Program-made: the position numbers and the translations under genes | The notes under the pieces: generated by a model | The model's input: only the letters and a program-made list of their open reading frames with translations | What the model was told of the DNA's origin: nothing | Database searches by the model: none | DNA from: Asterias amurensis | Taxonomy: Eukaryota > Echinodermata > Asteroidea > Forcipulatida > Asteriidae | Length of the DNA: 64,000 bases | Direction of reading: 5' to 3' | Assembly (NCBI RefSeq): GCF_032118995.1 | Contig: NC_092650.1 | Location: 13,638,501 to 13,702,500 of the forward strand | Shown: positions 32,510 through 43,915 of the stretch, piece by piece | Layout: every line of letters begins with the position of its first letter | How positions within the stretch are numbered: the stretch's first letter is position 1

Positions 32510-33450
32510 AGCATAAGCCTTTTTGAGGTATGGCGGACACAATGCTACAACACTGTAAAGTTGTGGTAAATTTGTGCGTAGTGACCATAGAAATAGAACG
32601 TATGTTATTCAGTGAAATGCACATTTTAGGCGATGCGGCGTTTACACGTAAACCTAATGACCACCAACATGGTGAGCGTGGCATCAGTCGTGGCGTGTGA
32701 TGCGCGCGTATCATGTTCGCAATAGACTGTGCAAGTCTCGCGCAGATTTGAACTTCCGGGACCATTGTGGTCCCAACCTTATGGAGTTTTACGTTGGGGA
32801 GATTTTGTTTTGCCCATTACTTTAGTTTAATATAGTTTATGACCATAAAAATGACATATGTAATACTAATTAATAACATATATAAAAGTAAAAATTAAGT
32901 CAACATAATATCAAAGAAAAACCGATATTTAAACTTGACCTCAGGTCAGGTTACTTGTAAAAAATTAAGAATTTATGCCCATCTCCGATCAAGAAACTTA
33001 CGCAGACGCTTGTTTTGGCCGTGCGGGGTGGAAAGCCTTTTCATTGGTCGCTTAGGCGTCGGCTTCCTCTTTAAAATGCGTCACGCGTTTATCTTATGCC
33101 CTTGCGACCATCGTGCGTCCGCGTATAAACCAGCTTTCAGTAGTTTCCGATTCGGGCGTAGATTTACAAAAGGGGTTTCAAAACATTTAAGATCAAACAA
33201 ACATCCTTGTCCCAGAGTTTTACTTTTGTCTATACATAGACTTTAACCGATAATTGTGTATTAGTTTAAAAAGCTAAAACTAATTTAAACAAGCTCTAAT
33301 GGGTATTTTTGTTGTTCAGATTCGGCATTAAGAAAACAATTAAAGCAAAGATTTGATTCATAAAAAAATTAAGTTCTTCAGTTGTCGTGTTTTCTCGCTC
33401 CGGTGCGCGCGAGACTTGCACAGTCTATACCTCAAAAAGGCTTATTGCTT
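32510..33450. mobile_element. Candidate inverted-repeat transposon, about 940 bp, with a nested insertion
   Basis: GCGCGAGACTTGCACAGTCT then ATACCTCAAAAAGGCTTAT (33408-33447) is mirrored by ATAAGCCTTTTTGAGGTAT (about 32512-32532) and AGACTGTGCAAGTCTCGCGC (about 32724-32743). The left arm is split by 190 bp. The interior is GC-richer, with no recognised transposase. Confidence 0.6.
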
Positions 33451-33987
33451 TCTCTGTAAAGTCCTTTGCCTGCTGTGTGTGACTTTAGGAAAACTTAATT
33501 TCAAGAAATGTATAGACATACTTGCCAAATTTCCATGTTGACACTTGAAGACAAAAATGCTTTACAAAAAAGAAAACTTATACTGCAGGGGACCCAGTCA
33601 TTCTCTCGTAATCAAACTGTTTACAAATTTTTTCTGTGATAAGCATCATCTTTCTCTGCAAAGTTCTTTTGCTGACTGCATAACTTTAAAAACACTGCAG
33701 TTTAAGAAATGTAAGTCATTTCTGCCGAATTGCCTTGTTAACCCTTGAAGATAAACTGCTTTTGAAAATTTAATCTTTCTGTTGATTCGTGCCATCTTAT
33801 TGGCTGATTCACACACAGCACCTACTGTGGGGGACCAGTCATTCTTTGTCATACTAATCAGTCAATATACCAATTACAAAGTCTTTCTGTGATAAGTGAC
33901 TTTCTCTTTACACTTCTTTGCTGGCTGTGTAACATTGGGAACACTTTCTATGTTATCCCTTTGACGAGTAAAATGCTGTGAAAAATC

Positions 33988-34378
33988 TTAAAGGAACACG
34001 TTGCCTTGGATCGGACAAGTTGGTCTTTAATAAAGCGTTTGTAACCGTTTGTTATAAAGTGCATATGGTTAGAAAGATAGTTTGAAAGTAGAATACAATG
34101 ATCCACACAAGTATCACTCAAAATTGCGTGGTTTTTTCTTTTTACCTCGTCGACTAACAGGATCGGCCGTTTGGGAGTCAAATTTTTGACTGCCATAAAT
34201 GGTCGACCGTGTTAGTTCGTGAAGTAACAAGAAAACCACGCAATTTCGAAGCAAATTTGTGTCGATCATTGTATGCTACTTTTAAAATATCTTTCTAACC
34301 ATATGCCTTTTATAACAAACGGTTACAAACGCTTTTCAAAGACCAACTCGACCGATCCAAGGCTACGTGTTCCTTTAA
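33988..34378. mobile_element. Family D TTAA element, complete
   Basis: TTAA 33988-33991, AGGAACACGTTGCCTTGG left; CCAAGGCTACGTGTTCCT right and TTAA 34375-34378. Confidence 0.93.
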
Positions 34379-34893
34379 CTTTCTGCTCCAGACCTTTATC
34401 ATAATGCGCGCGCAGCGCACCTACATGTACATGCGCGGCTCCTGACTGCCATTTTGTGTGTTAGAAAGTGCATAAAATGATGGTACATATTGTGTATGCT
34501 TTGACCCTCAAAATGGCAACAGGAGACGCGCGTGTATGCGAGCTGCATGTTGTGAATAGGGTCTATTGATTTTTAAAATTCTGAAATGCTTCTAGCTTTT
34601 CCTTGTTGCAGGTTGGGGTAATATATTAGTATTATTTTTGTATCTTTTTCTCGATCTTCCTTTTTGTGGATAAGCACACTTTATAAACATCTGTTGTTAT
34701 TATTGTTATTTATAGACCCATAAACGAGTGATGTCATAGTCTACTGTTTAATCTTGATGGTGCTGTTGTAGGAATCGTACGTACTTCCTAGCTTGTGGTA
34801 AACATTGATGCATTGGCCGCTGGGTGATCGATCACTGATTAGGAAGGACTAATCACACCAACTGAAATAAAAACACTGATTCATTTGGAGAGA
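34379..34893. other. No gene recognised
   Basis: Contains a short GC-rich palindromic patch (GCGCGCGCAGCGC near 34404, GACGCGCGTG near 34525) in otherwise AT-rich unique sequence. Confidence 0.4.
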
Positions 34894-35163
34894 TCAAATC
34901 AGTTTGTGTAAACAGCTGGACTCCATTTTGTCAATATCCTCGGTGTCAAATGGGTAGACCCGAATGTATGGCCAGTCATCTGCCGTGGAAGACTGGAATC
35001 TCGGAACGCTCGGACATACATTGAGCCAAATTTTATGACAAACAAAAGTAGTTGCCTGTCCAGGCTTGTATGCAACATTTGTATGACCTAGGACAACAGT
35101 CTGGAGTCGAGAGTTACACAATGACACACTGAAAGGGATGTTACGAGGCATGTCTTCCACTAC
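34894..35163 (-). CDS. Possible orphan terminal exon, unrecognised protein
   Basis: After an acceptor-like AAAAACAG the minus strand stays open for 89 codons to a TGA: VVEDMPRNIPFSVSLCNSRL..LGHTNVAYKPGQATTFVCHK..DDWPYIRVYPFDTEDIDKME..SCLHKLI. The composition looks protein-like and is not part of any repeat family seen here. I do not recognise the family and found no partner exon upstream (35.2-36.1 kb). It may be a chance frame or a decayed gene piece. Confidence 0.3.
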   Translation of the reverse strand, partial: VVEDMPRNIPFSVSLCNSRLQTVVLGHTNVAYKPGQATTFVCHKIWLNVCPSVPRFQSSTADDWPYIRVYPFDTEDIDKMESSCLHKLI

Positions 35164-36090
35164 CTGTTTTTACTCTTTGTATAAGGGTAAAACCGAGCGT
35201 GTCATGGTAGATGCCTGGATGTGCACCCTATTCACCAGAAAATCAGGGTCGATTTAAATTTCAGTGGTCCAGCTCCCAGCAAAAAACAAAGGAAATCCTA
35301 AATTGTTCCGGCATTAAATAATGATCTGCCGTAAGTCTGTCCCCCTAAAGTTACTGAAAAATATGTCCTCTAACGTAATATGGTTAAAGTGTCAGCAATG
35401 TCATTTTAACAACCTTGGTGACTAGAATTTCCTGATAATAGTAATCATCTGAAATCATTGAAAATCCATTCCATAGGCATAGCGATATCATGATCACACT
35501 CCATGTGGACAGTTCGTGGTTGGGATAGTACGACAGTGATGAGATTGTGCCTTTGGTGATACAAGCACGGAATTTTGCACACATGAGGAAGATATTGTTT
35601 AGGTAAAATAACAAACAACGGTGGCCATTTTCAAAATTTAGAAAGTGGCTCGTTTGTCAAGCTTTGGTTTTTTCAAAATTCAAATCTGCGATGACCCTAT
35701 AGGCAAGTATAATTTTCATGACCTACTCTTACCATGTGTCAAATTCCATGCTTGGATCCAAACCATAATTCCTGCAAATATTTGTGGCCTATCTGCCCCA
35801 GTAGAACCCCCTTAGGTTTAACAAACATACACGTAGGCCCATAAAAAATCGTCTTGTCACATTCTTGTCACGGAAGTTTGTTCCTTACACGATGCAGTGA
35901 CACAGCATGTTTTCGTCGATGTTGCAACATTTTCGAGTGACTCATTTAGGACACATGCTCACTGTAAATGCATACTTCATCGAACACAAAGGAAGTGTCA
36001 TTGTGGCAAATGTGAAAATATCAAGCTCTTTTGTAATTGGCTGAATCCTATTTGATCTCGGAACCTGTCAACAATAAGTAAGTGGCAATT
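35164..36090. other. No gene recognised
   Basis: Unique-looking AT-rich sequence. No splice-consistent coding exon or repeat family identified. Confidence 0.4.
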
Positions 36091-36099
36091 GAAATTATC

Positions 36100-36460
36100 T
36101 CACGTATTGACCTCTGCAGGGATGAGAAAATTCAGACTTTTATCTTTTGAAACAAAACGTTGCATCCCCTTAAGGTGATCCCCTGGCTGCCGCTTCCCAG
36201 GTTGTATCGTAATTTGGGTGTGATCCCTGGTTACATGGCAGTTAACGGTTGTATGGCTTCTGACTGGCACCCCCGAACAAAGATATTGACAAAATAGGGA
36301 CACCGCCAATATAGGGCTAGATAGCTCAGTTGGTAGAGCGCCGGCACGTTAATCCGGAGGTCGTTGGTTCGAATCCCACCCTAGTCAATTCTTTGTTCAA
36401 CCCCAAAAATCATTTCAAAATTTACCCAGTCAGTTTCCCCTTTGGTTTATACTTTTATCT
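36100..36460 (+). mobile_element. tRNA-Asn-like SINE, best copy
   Basis: Head GGGCTAGATAGCTCAGTTGG TAGAGC, CCGGCACGTTAATCCGG anticodon arm (GTT), B box GGTTCGAATCCCACCC at 36315-36388. It is preceded by about 200 bp (GTTGCATCCCCTTAAGGTGA, GGTTGTATCGTAATTTGGGT) and followed by CAACCCCAAAAATCATTTC. The same flanks occur at 27.4 kb, so it is a repeat, not a functional tRNA gene. Confidence 0.75.
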
Positions 36461-36610
36461 TGTATAATAATAATAATATCCAAGTTTTATATAGCGCACG
36501 TATCTACCAAACAAGGTACTCAAGGCGCTGAGTATTAGTACAAACTTTCAGAAAGATAGGTTATTGCAGTGACGTATTCCGAGACCAAATTATTTAGAAT
36601 TCAGGCAGTT
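36461..36610 (-). mobile_element. SINE 3'-end fragment
   Basis: AATAATAATAATATCCAAG, TTATATAGCGCACGTATCTACC, CAAGGTACTCAAGGCGCTGA are the reverse complement of the 3' end of the 45.3-45.7 kb SINE. Confidence 0.8.
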
Positions 36611-37525
36611 TAACGTGCCTGGTAAACAAACAATTCTGTAATGTTTTAAAGTTGTTTAAGGCAGGCTATTCGATCTACTTCTCTAGTGCAAACGATACTG
36701 TTACTCTTAAGGATTTACAAACGATGGCAATGCTATCATTACAATGTACTTCTTAAAATCTGGATCAAGGTTTCAGACTTTTTTTATCAGCAGTGATTCT
36801 CACCCTTGTCTTTGAGAAAACTAGAGATAGAGATAATATTTGAATATGCCAGTTTGGAGGAACGACCTGCAACTTGAAAACAAAATCATTGTAGGATGCT
36901 TTATATAAAAATATAATATTGTATTAAATTTATGTTTTGTGAAGTTTCTTGAAAACTATAGATTGCGATAAAAAAGACTCATTTTGAATCTTAATTTTTG
37001 TACAGTTTTGTTACTTTCTGTTGCTAAACCAATGCCATGCAGCCATTTTTGTTTGGTTCCCTGGATGTTAGAACAACTCACATATTGGTAGCCTGTAAGG
37101 GGCCAGTCTTTTTCAACAATAGCCATTCCTTTTTTATAAAAATCAGATGCATTGTTGCAGACCTTTCCAATTGAGATATGAATAAAATGTAGTCTGTATT
37201 TCAATTCATTTAGGTATGACTTCCAAGTGTAGAGTAACATTTACATAGATATTTATTACACATGTTGAAATAAAGTTCCAAATGCTTAAACTCAAAATAA
37301 ACCAACTTTATCGATACTTTGATAGAGTATCTGTACATGTTGTATGTCCGCAATTAGTGTTGATTGTTACTTTGTAACATGGGTTATAATTTGCTCAGGC
37401 ATGGATTATTCATCTTTGAGGGGGAACAGCCATTTTTATTTTTCATTAGGCACTTTCAGTGTACATAAGAGACATAAGAAACTTGATTAATCTCCAAAAA
37501 GAAGAAATTACATTGCTTGCACAAG
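36611..37525. other. No gene recognised
   Basis: Low-complexity AT-rich sequence. A 94-codon minus-strand frame (36956-37240) shows no recognisable motif. Confidence 0.4.
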
Positions 37526-37528
37526 TTC

Positions 37529-37925
37529 TTAAAGACACTGGACACTATTGGTAATTGTCAAAGACCTGTCTTCTCACTTGGTGTATCTCAACATATGCGT
37601 AAATTAACGAACCTGTGAAAATTTTAGCTCAATCGGTTGTTGAAGTTGCGAGATAATAACGAAAGGAAAAAAACACCATTGTCACACAAAGTTGTGCGCT
37701 TTCAGATGCTTGATTTCGAGACCTTAAATTCTAAATCCGAGGTCTCGAAATCAAATTTGCAGAAAATTACTCCTTTCTCGAAAACTACATTACTTCAGAG
37801 GGAGCCTTTTCTCACAAAGTTTTATACCATCAACCTCTCCCCATTACTCGTAATCAAGAAAGGTTTTATGATAATATTATAATATTTATTTTGAGTATAT
37901 TAACTATAGTGTCCACTGCCTTTAA
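37529..37925 (+). mobile_element. Family A TTAA element, followed by a 24-bp stub of another
   Basis: TTAA 37529-37532, AGACACTGGACACTATTGG left; ATAGTGTCCACTGCC and TTAA 37922-37925 right. Immediately after, AGGCAGTGGACACTATTGG (to about 37945) is the start of a second copy that ends abruptly. Confidence 0.9.
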
Positions 37926-37949
37926 AGGCAGTGGACACTATTGGCTAGT

Positions 37950-38600
37950 ATATGCCTGGCAACAACAATGTACAACTACAATAATGTAAAATAAGCTTAG
38001 TACATGTTAGCAATGCACCTTAGAGCATAATAAACCTCAACATTTTCTAGGGTACCATTGTGGGTCTCATGTCCCGTGGCGTTTCAGCTGCCTCGCCTCG
38101 CACTTGAGTTGTGCCTTCAAAAATGTTCCTTTTTTTTTTTTTTTTTTTCAACGGGCAGTTGCATGCCTGGTTATTCCAGGCATGTTTGATCCCTTTGAAT
38201 CCTGTATATAAAGAGTGCCTTGAAAAGAAAAGAAAAAAAAGTTAGTCCTTGTGAATATTTCAAACATGACAGCAAGTTCAGGCTAGAGCGTTGGAAGGAG
38301 GGGAGGGGGGGGGGCACAAGCATCTTGTCACTGTCAAGGCCTTTTGAAACCACAAGGAAATTGTTTTCACGTAAGATGTCAAGATTATGACCACAAGCCT
38401 CTTTGGTTTTCATCTGCTTGCAATTAACGGAATGAGGAGACAAAATGTAACCAACTGATTTTTAATGTTTATTTTGTATGAGTCATTGTGAAGAGCCTGG
38501 TACAAGGGCATCTCTAATTATTGCAATAATTAGCCAGTCATTTCATGTCACCTCTGGGGTAAGACGCAAGACTATTTATTGTAACTCGGAAGAAGCTACT
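37950..38600. other. No gene; homopolymer tracts
   Basis: Poly-T (about 38130-38150) and a G-rich run near 38300. Otherwise unrecognised. Confidence 0.45.
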
Positions 38601-38603
38601 ATC

Positions 38604-38991
38604 TTAAAGGCACTGGAAACTATTGGTAATCACTCAAAATAGTTGTTAGCATAAAAACTTACTTGGTAACGAGCAATGGGGACCTGTGGATGGTATAAAA
38701 CATTGTGAGAAACGACTCCGTCTGCAGTTGCGTAGTTTTTGAGAAAGAAGTAATTTCTCACTTAGATATTTGAATTGAATTTGAGACCTCAGCTGAGGTC
38801 TCCAATATAAGCATGTGGAAGCACACAATTCTTGTGACAAGGGTGTTTTTTTTCTTCCATTATTCTCTCACAAACTTAGACAACCAGCTGAGTTAAAATT
38901 TTCTCAGTTTTTTTTTTGTATGCATATGTTGAGATACACCAAATGAGAAGACTGGTCTTTGACAACTACCAATAATGTCGTGCGTCTTTAA
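38604..38991 (-). mobile_element. Family A/B TTAA element
   Basis: TTAA 38604-38607, AGGCACTGGAAACTATTGG left; CCAATAATGTCGTGCGTC and TTAA 38988-38991 right. Confidence 0.88.
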
Positions 38992-38994
38992 AGA

Positions 38995-39780
38995 AAACAA
39001 TTGTTTCAGTATGGGACATTTGCATTCTTTTCAATCGATCAGGTATGCATTTTTCAACTAACAATTACCATAGGTATCCAGTGCCCTCTAAGGTACTAAT
39101 AACCGTGAAGAGTTTATGCATTCTGATTGGTTGAATTGAAATGCAATCACATGATAGGGTTTCACTGGTCTTCAATCACAGATAAAGATTTGGTAGGATT
39201 TGCTTAATACCGGTCGGCTAACGCCTTTCACATGAACATTTCATAATGCCTTAAAGATCAGTTAAAGTTAAGTAACGCTTGAAGCTTTGCAAGGTGTGGT
39301 TAATAAAAAGTGACTATTGCTAGTAAACTTACTGGGTCAACTAAATGCTGAAACAGGGTTACCCTCTTCACAGTAACATGATGTAGGCATGCGTATCATC
39401 TACTCGGAGCCTGGCTAGTAGAGCAGAATGCACTACCTTTCCAACTTTTTACAAAGTCATTATGACTGGGTGCCTTGCTCAAGAGCACAAGTGTCATGAC
39501 CAGGATTTGAACCCGCACTCTTCTGCTGACAACCTCAGATGAAAAAAAAAAAAAAACCCTGAATATCCTCTGTTAGATTGGCTGTGGCATTCTGTTGTCA
39601 TTGGTCAGTGTTGTCGGCTTCAATGAAACAGTATGGTCAGAAAAACAATGTTTGTCAATTTCGTCTGTTTTTGTTTGTCAACTGCTAAAGTATCATTTTT
39701 GTTTTCATAGTCCTCACATAAACTGTAACTGGAATCCTAAAAAAAGGCATGGAAACATCCTGAGCTGAGAGAGCAATGAT
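38995..39780. other. No gene; SINE head fragment
   Basis: At about 39465-39540 (-) GCCTTGCTCAAGAGCACAAG and GATTTGAACCCGCACTC match the tRNA-derived SINE head. The rest is unrecognised. Confidence 0.5.
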
Positions 39781-39781
39781 C

Positions 39782-40105
39782 TTAAAGGAACATGTTGCCT
39801 TGGATGGTTAGAAAGATGTTTTAAAAGTAGAATATAATGATCCACACAAGTATCACTCAAAATTGCACGGTTTTCACTTAACGTCGCAAACTAACACGGT
39901 CGGCATTTATGGGAGTCAAATTTTTGACCGACTGTGTTTGTCGACGAGGTAAAACAAAAAAACACGCAAATTCGAGGCATATTTGTGTAGATCATTGTAT
40001 TCTTCTTTTACAATATCTTTCTAACCATATGCATTTTATAACAAACGGTTACAGAACGCTTTTTAAAGACCAACTCGACCGATCCAAGGCAACGTGTTCC
40101 TTTAA
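39782..40105. mobile_element. Family D TTAA element with internal deletion
   Basis: TTAA 39782-39785, AGGAACATGTTGCCTTGG left; AAGGCAACGTGTTCCT and TTAA 40102-40105 right. The left arm is shortened just after the terminus. Confidence 0.88.
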
Positions 40106-40363
40106 CCAGTAGCAGGGGTTCATAAACCTTTAGGCCAGGGACCTAATAAATATGTTGGCTCTAGACCGCAACTCAACCTCCAGTCGAAGGCCAATTGAAA
40201 CCTTGCTGTAAAGGTAATGTCATAAAAAGAGGCTAATTTGAACAGGAGTCTTTTATTTATTGAAGCAGTTTGTTTTTTATTATGAGGCATGATATTGTTC
40301 CTATCCTACTTTAATCTGATTTCCGATGTTTTTTTACCCTTGGATAAATCAGAAAAAATGTTA

Positions 40364-40950
40364 TTCATAAATACCTCAGACAGTTTCGCTATTCCTATTG
40401 GTGGAGAGCGTGTCACGTGGGGGTGTTTAAACCTTTGATAATGACCAGTGTTTATAACCGGTTGTCCGCGCTAGTCTTGATGCAAGACGTTTCTTGTTAC
40501 GGGCGAAGCAGGCGCTGTTGGTGATTTGGCCGCGCTGTGTGTGTGAAAGGAAAACCAGCGAATATGCACCAAGACTATACCCGCATGCGCACGAACGGAA
40601 CCGGAAAACACGCGTACGGACATCGTACATGTACATTCAACACGTATACTGAATATACCACGGCGGTGGAAACGCACAGAGCTCAAGCACTCGGAAACGG
40701 ATAAGTTTTACAGAGTTTCTTACTTTATTACGTCTTTTAACCAAAAAGGTATTTATGAATGGGAATCAAAGTGTGTTGAATGGGTTTTCAACTAGTGGTT
40801 TAAACCCGCCGAGGCCTGGTTCTTGATAATTTACCTCGACTCCGTCTCGGTAAAATTATCAAGAACCAGGCCTCGTTGGGATTAAACCACTACATGTAGT
40901 TGAAAACCTCTTCACCACACATTGATTCCCTTATCAATAAAACACCGAAA
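40364..40950. repeat. Dispersed repeat H, copy 3, reversed flank plus long hairpin
   Basis: AAATACCTCAGACAGTTTCG and GGAGAGCGTGTCACGTGGG are the reverse of the flank at 7.9 kb. 40758-40935 is a hairpin: GGGAATCAAAGTGTGTTGAA..GGTTTAAACCCGCCGAGGCC mirrored by GGCCTCGTTGGGATTAAACC..CATTGATTCCC. Confidence 0.75.
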
Positions 40951-41149
40951 ATTTGATTAAAACCTACACCATGTGAGGGTACCTGCAGGCAAGCCCTTGT
41001 ACACTCATTAAAATGTTCTTACTTTTTTCCAAAGACCAAATAACGTGCCTGCATGGTTATACTTATATGAGATTGCATTGAGCTGATAATACAATTTTGG
41101 GAAAAATACCATGTTTTTGATCACTGAGCGGTTTTTGATCACTGAGGGG

Positions 41150-41345
41150 TTGTTATACGCACACTTTTTCAACCTGAATGATTAAATTGTAGCGCTTCTG
41201 ACAAAATTTGGAGTCCCACCTGAATTTTGATGACAGAGTGGTTGTGAGGCAATTTTTGTGTGCTAACTGAATAATTAAAAGTGTCAGGATTAACTTCACC
41301 ATTTCTAACAAAATTTGACATCCCAAATGAATTTTTTTTTTACCC
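41150..41345. repeat. Diverged direct repeat, about 120 bp, two copies
   Basis: TTCTGACAAAATTTGGAGTCCCACCTGAATTTT (key parts GACAAAATTTGGAGTCCC) recurs as CTAACAAAATTTGACATCCCAAATGAA. Further along, GATCCAGTAAATTT occurs three times at 41560-41603 as an 18-bp minisatellite. Confidence 0.6.
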
Positions 41346-41761
41346 ACTTTTGGGTGGCAACTTATTGTTTGCAATATGTTGATCTAAACTATCTGCTATT
41401 CCCCCAGTATAGGATATGGTATAAATAATCTGATAGCAATTTAAAAATTAATAAACAAGTTACAATTTTAGTTGTTTAATGGGTCAAAGCAATGTTAAAA
41501 CATGGATTATTCTGAATAACCTCATTAGAAAATGTTTTGTGAAAATATGTCAATTTCCGATCCAGTAAATTTCTGATCCACTAAATTTCCGATCCAGTAA
41601 ATTTGTCTTGTTCCAACCTAAATCTTTTAAAATGTACCAAGTCAGTTTCCTTTGTGGCTTATTACTTGATAGAAAACATTTCAATCTATATTTTTTAGAG
41701 ATTTAGTTGATAGAATATTGGCATATGCTTTCTCTCAGTACAAATTTTTCATAGACAGATT

Positions 41762-42083
41762 TTAGGTAGGGAGAACTGCAACACAATTGCAATGCCGACC
41801 AGGTGTATTGCTGCTGAATGCAGAAAAACACTTTTTGAAATGTACCAACTCACGACTTGGACGTACATGTACTTTGCACGTGTGTTTACTATACGCATTG
41901 CAGGCAAAGTCTGCCTCGATTGACGTCACAAAAGGGGTAGGCGGAGTCAGCCCCCCAAACAACTTTATATATTTTTTAAACATATAAATCGTTAAAATAA
42001 TTACTAAAAATTTTTTTTTATTGTTCGTAAGCAAATACTCTTATGTTTGAAAGAAAACAAATTCTATTTCCAGGTGACTTTAA
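41762..42083. mobile_element. Family J TTAA element, left part missing
   Basis: Shares GCCGACCAGGTGTATTGCTG, CTCACGACTTGGACGTACAT, GGGGTAGGCGGAGTCAGCCC and the right end TTCCAGGTGACT then TTTAA with the complete copy at 43.3-43.9 kb. Confidence 0.85.
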
Positions 42084-42197
42084 AAGGGCCATATACTATT
42101 TAGTCCGACTCTAATCAGGATATATTTGTATCTTGATTGGCATCCTATATCCCCTTAAGTGTATGAATAAGTTCAATCATAGAAACCTTTAGGTGAT

Positions 42198-42205
42198 TGA
42201 TACAC

Positions 42206-42240
<35 letters not shown>

Positions 42241-42243
42241 TTT
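42198..42243. repeat. (TTTA)n microsatellite
   Basis: About ten uninterrupted TTTA units. Confidence 0.95.
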
Positions 42244-42301
42244 CCTCTTATTTGCCCAGGGTAGCCCCATCAGTTGTCAATGCACTGTTCTCCCTGTGGG
42301 C

Positions 42302-42706
42302 CCAGGGGTCGATTTCACAAAGTGTTAGGACTAGTCCTAACTTAGGACCTGGGGCCAATTTCATAGAGCTGCTTAAGCAAATATTTTGCTTAAGCACGAA
42401 AACAGCTCGCTTATTTTACACATGTTACTGGCCAAAATGTTATGCCATATACCTTGATTGTGACTGGTATTAGCTGTTGTTCACTTAGCATAACAATTGA
42501 GTGGAGTCTTAGCTGGTAATCTGATTTTACTAAGCAAGGATTTTTTTGCTTAAGCAAAATTTTGTGCTTAAGCAGCTCTATGAAATTGGGCCCAGTCCTA
42601 GGAGATATACAAATTGCATGGATAGTCCTAAGTTAGGACGAGTAACTGGTCCTAACTCTAGATAAGACTAAGTCCTAAACTCTTTGTGAAATCCACCCCT
42701 GGATAC
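42302..42706. mobile_element. Family F element split by a family G element
   Basis: F left arm CAGGGGTCGATTTCACAAAG (42302) and right arm CTTTGTGAAATCCACCCCTG (to 42703) are inverted. About 245 bp of family G lies between. Confidence 0.8.
42351..42595. mobile_element. Family G inverted-repeat element nested in family F
   Basis: GGGGCCAATTTCATAGAGCT..GCTTAAGCA left, TGCTTAAGCAGCTCTATGAAATTGGGCCC right (arms at least 27 bp). Confidence 0.8.
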
Positions 42707-43343
42707 ATGAAATAATGTACACAAGAACAAAATACAAAAGCAGCTAAACATTACCTACAAGAACACGCAGAGCTCTGAGGCATACGGGTAAAGAATAACC
42801 CAATCCAACCGCACTGTGTACTTTCCTAACTAAGCATCGGCCATTTTGTCATCTCTGTCATTGAAATCAGTACACTTGAGAATGAGGCTGAGTGACTCAG
42901 AAGGACTATTATCTAATGATAGGATGATGTACAGGCACAGGAAATGAAGTATTTGGACATATTGATTCCCCCATAGGACATGTAGCAAGTGTTGCAATAG
43001 TCCTGTAAATGCCCCGTTGTATTGCCCAATGCAAGTGATCCCCCTTCACCCTTTTCATAGCACCTCTATTTTGTCTTTAAGGGTCTTAATAGATTGTTTT
43101 TTTATCCACGATATGCTGATTTGGCAAATTGTCAAGAAAGATATATAATTAATAATAATAACAAACAGCACTTATAAAGCGCACAGTATCCGACAAAAAA
43201 TGCCATTCAAGTGCTCCGGTTCGCAAACACACAAGAAATTTACTTGTGGGTTTGTTTAAAAGGACAATGGGAAGTTACCAAGTAATTAACACACATCAGT
43301 GTACGGATTAAACACACACATAATACCACAGAAGGTAAAAATA
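42707..43343. other. No gene recognised
   Basis: Includes a SINE-tail-like ATAATAACAAACAGCACTTATAAAGCGCACAG near 43160 (key part TTATAAAGCGCAC). Otherwise unrecognised. Confidence 0.4.
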
Positions 43344-43915
43344 TTAAAGTCACCTGGAAGTGGTATTTTTTCAAAATAAAGCTTTTGTCACTAACATATG
43401 TGTTTTGATGAGTTGAATGTGAATAAACAGTTAACTAAGGTTTTAAAAAATCAGTTCTTATGTTATTTACAAATTTAAGAGTAGACCCCGACCCGAGAGG
43501 GCGCTGTTCGTGACGTCAATCGAGGCAGACTTTGCCTGTAATGTGTAGAGTAAACACAATTGCAAAGTAAGTGTACAGACCAAGTCGTGAGTTTGTACGT
43601 TTTTTTTTGCTTTTTTCCGGCATTGCCGACCAGGTGTATTGCTGCTGGATGCAGAAAAACACTTTTTGAAATGTACCAACTCACGACTTGGATGTACATG
43701 TACTTTGCACGTGTGTTTACTATACACATTGCAGGCAAAGTCTGCCTTGAATGACGTCACAAAAGGGGTAGGCGGAGTCAGCCCCCCAAACAACTTTATA
43801 TATTTTTTAAACATATAAATCGTGACAAACAATTACTAAAAAAATTGTTTTATTGTTCGTAAGCATATACTCTTATGTTTGAAAGAAAAAAAATTCTATT
43901 TCCAGGTGACTTTAA
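43344..43915. mobile_element. Family J TTAA element, complete, with large internal palindrome
   Basis: TTAA 43344-43347 and AGTCACCTGGAA left; TTCCAGGTGACT and TTAA 43912-43915 right. Interior arms AGGCAGACTTTGCCTGTAAT..CAAGTCGTGAGTT and AACTCACGACTTGG..CATTGCAGGCAAAGTCTGCCT are inverted around 43640. Confidence 0.92.

Larger units (their letters stand above)
31640..33970 (+). repeat. Array of diverged ~300-bp units, interrupted by insertions
   Basis: Recurring blocks in the same order: CAAAGTCTTTCTGTGATAAG, CTTCTTTGCTGGCTGTGTAA, GGAACACTTT.CAAGAAATG, CATGTTAACTCTTGAAGATAA. Recognisable units start near 31660, 32155-32270, 32490, 33440, 33600 and 33870. Family B (31766) and a larger insertion (about 32510-33450) break the array. 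Confidence 0.65.

Noticed and set aside
36315..36388. tRNA-Asn-like cloverleaf
   Set aside because: Position 33 is not T, the anticodon stem has a mismatch, and the same head with the same flanks occurs at 27.4 kb, so it is a SINE rather than a working tRNA gene.
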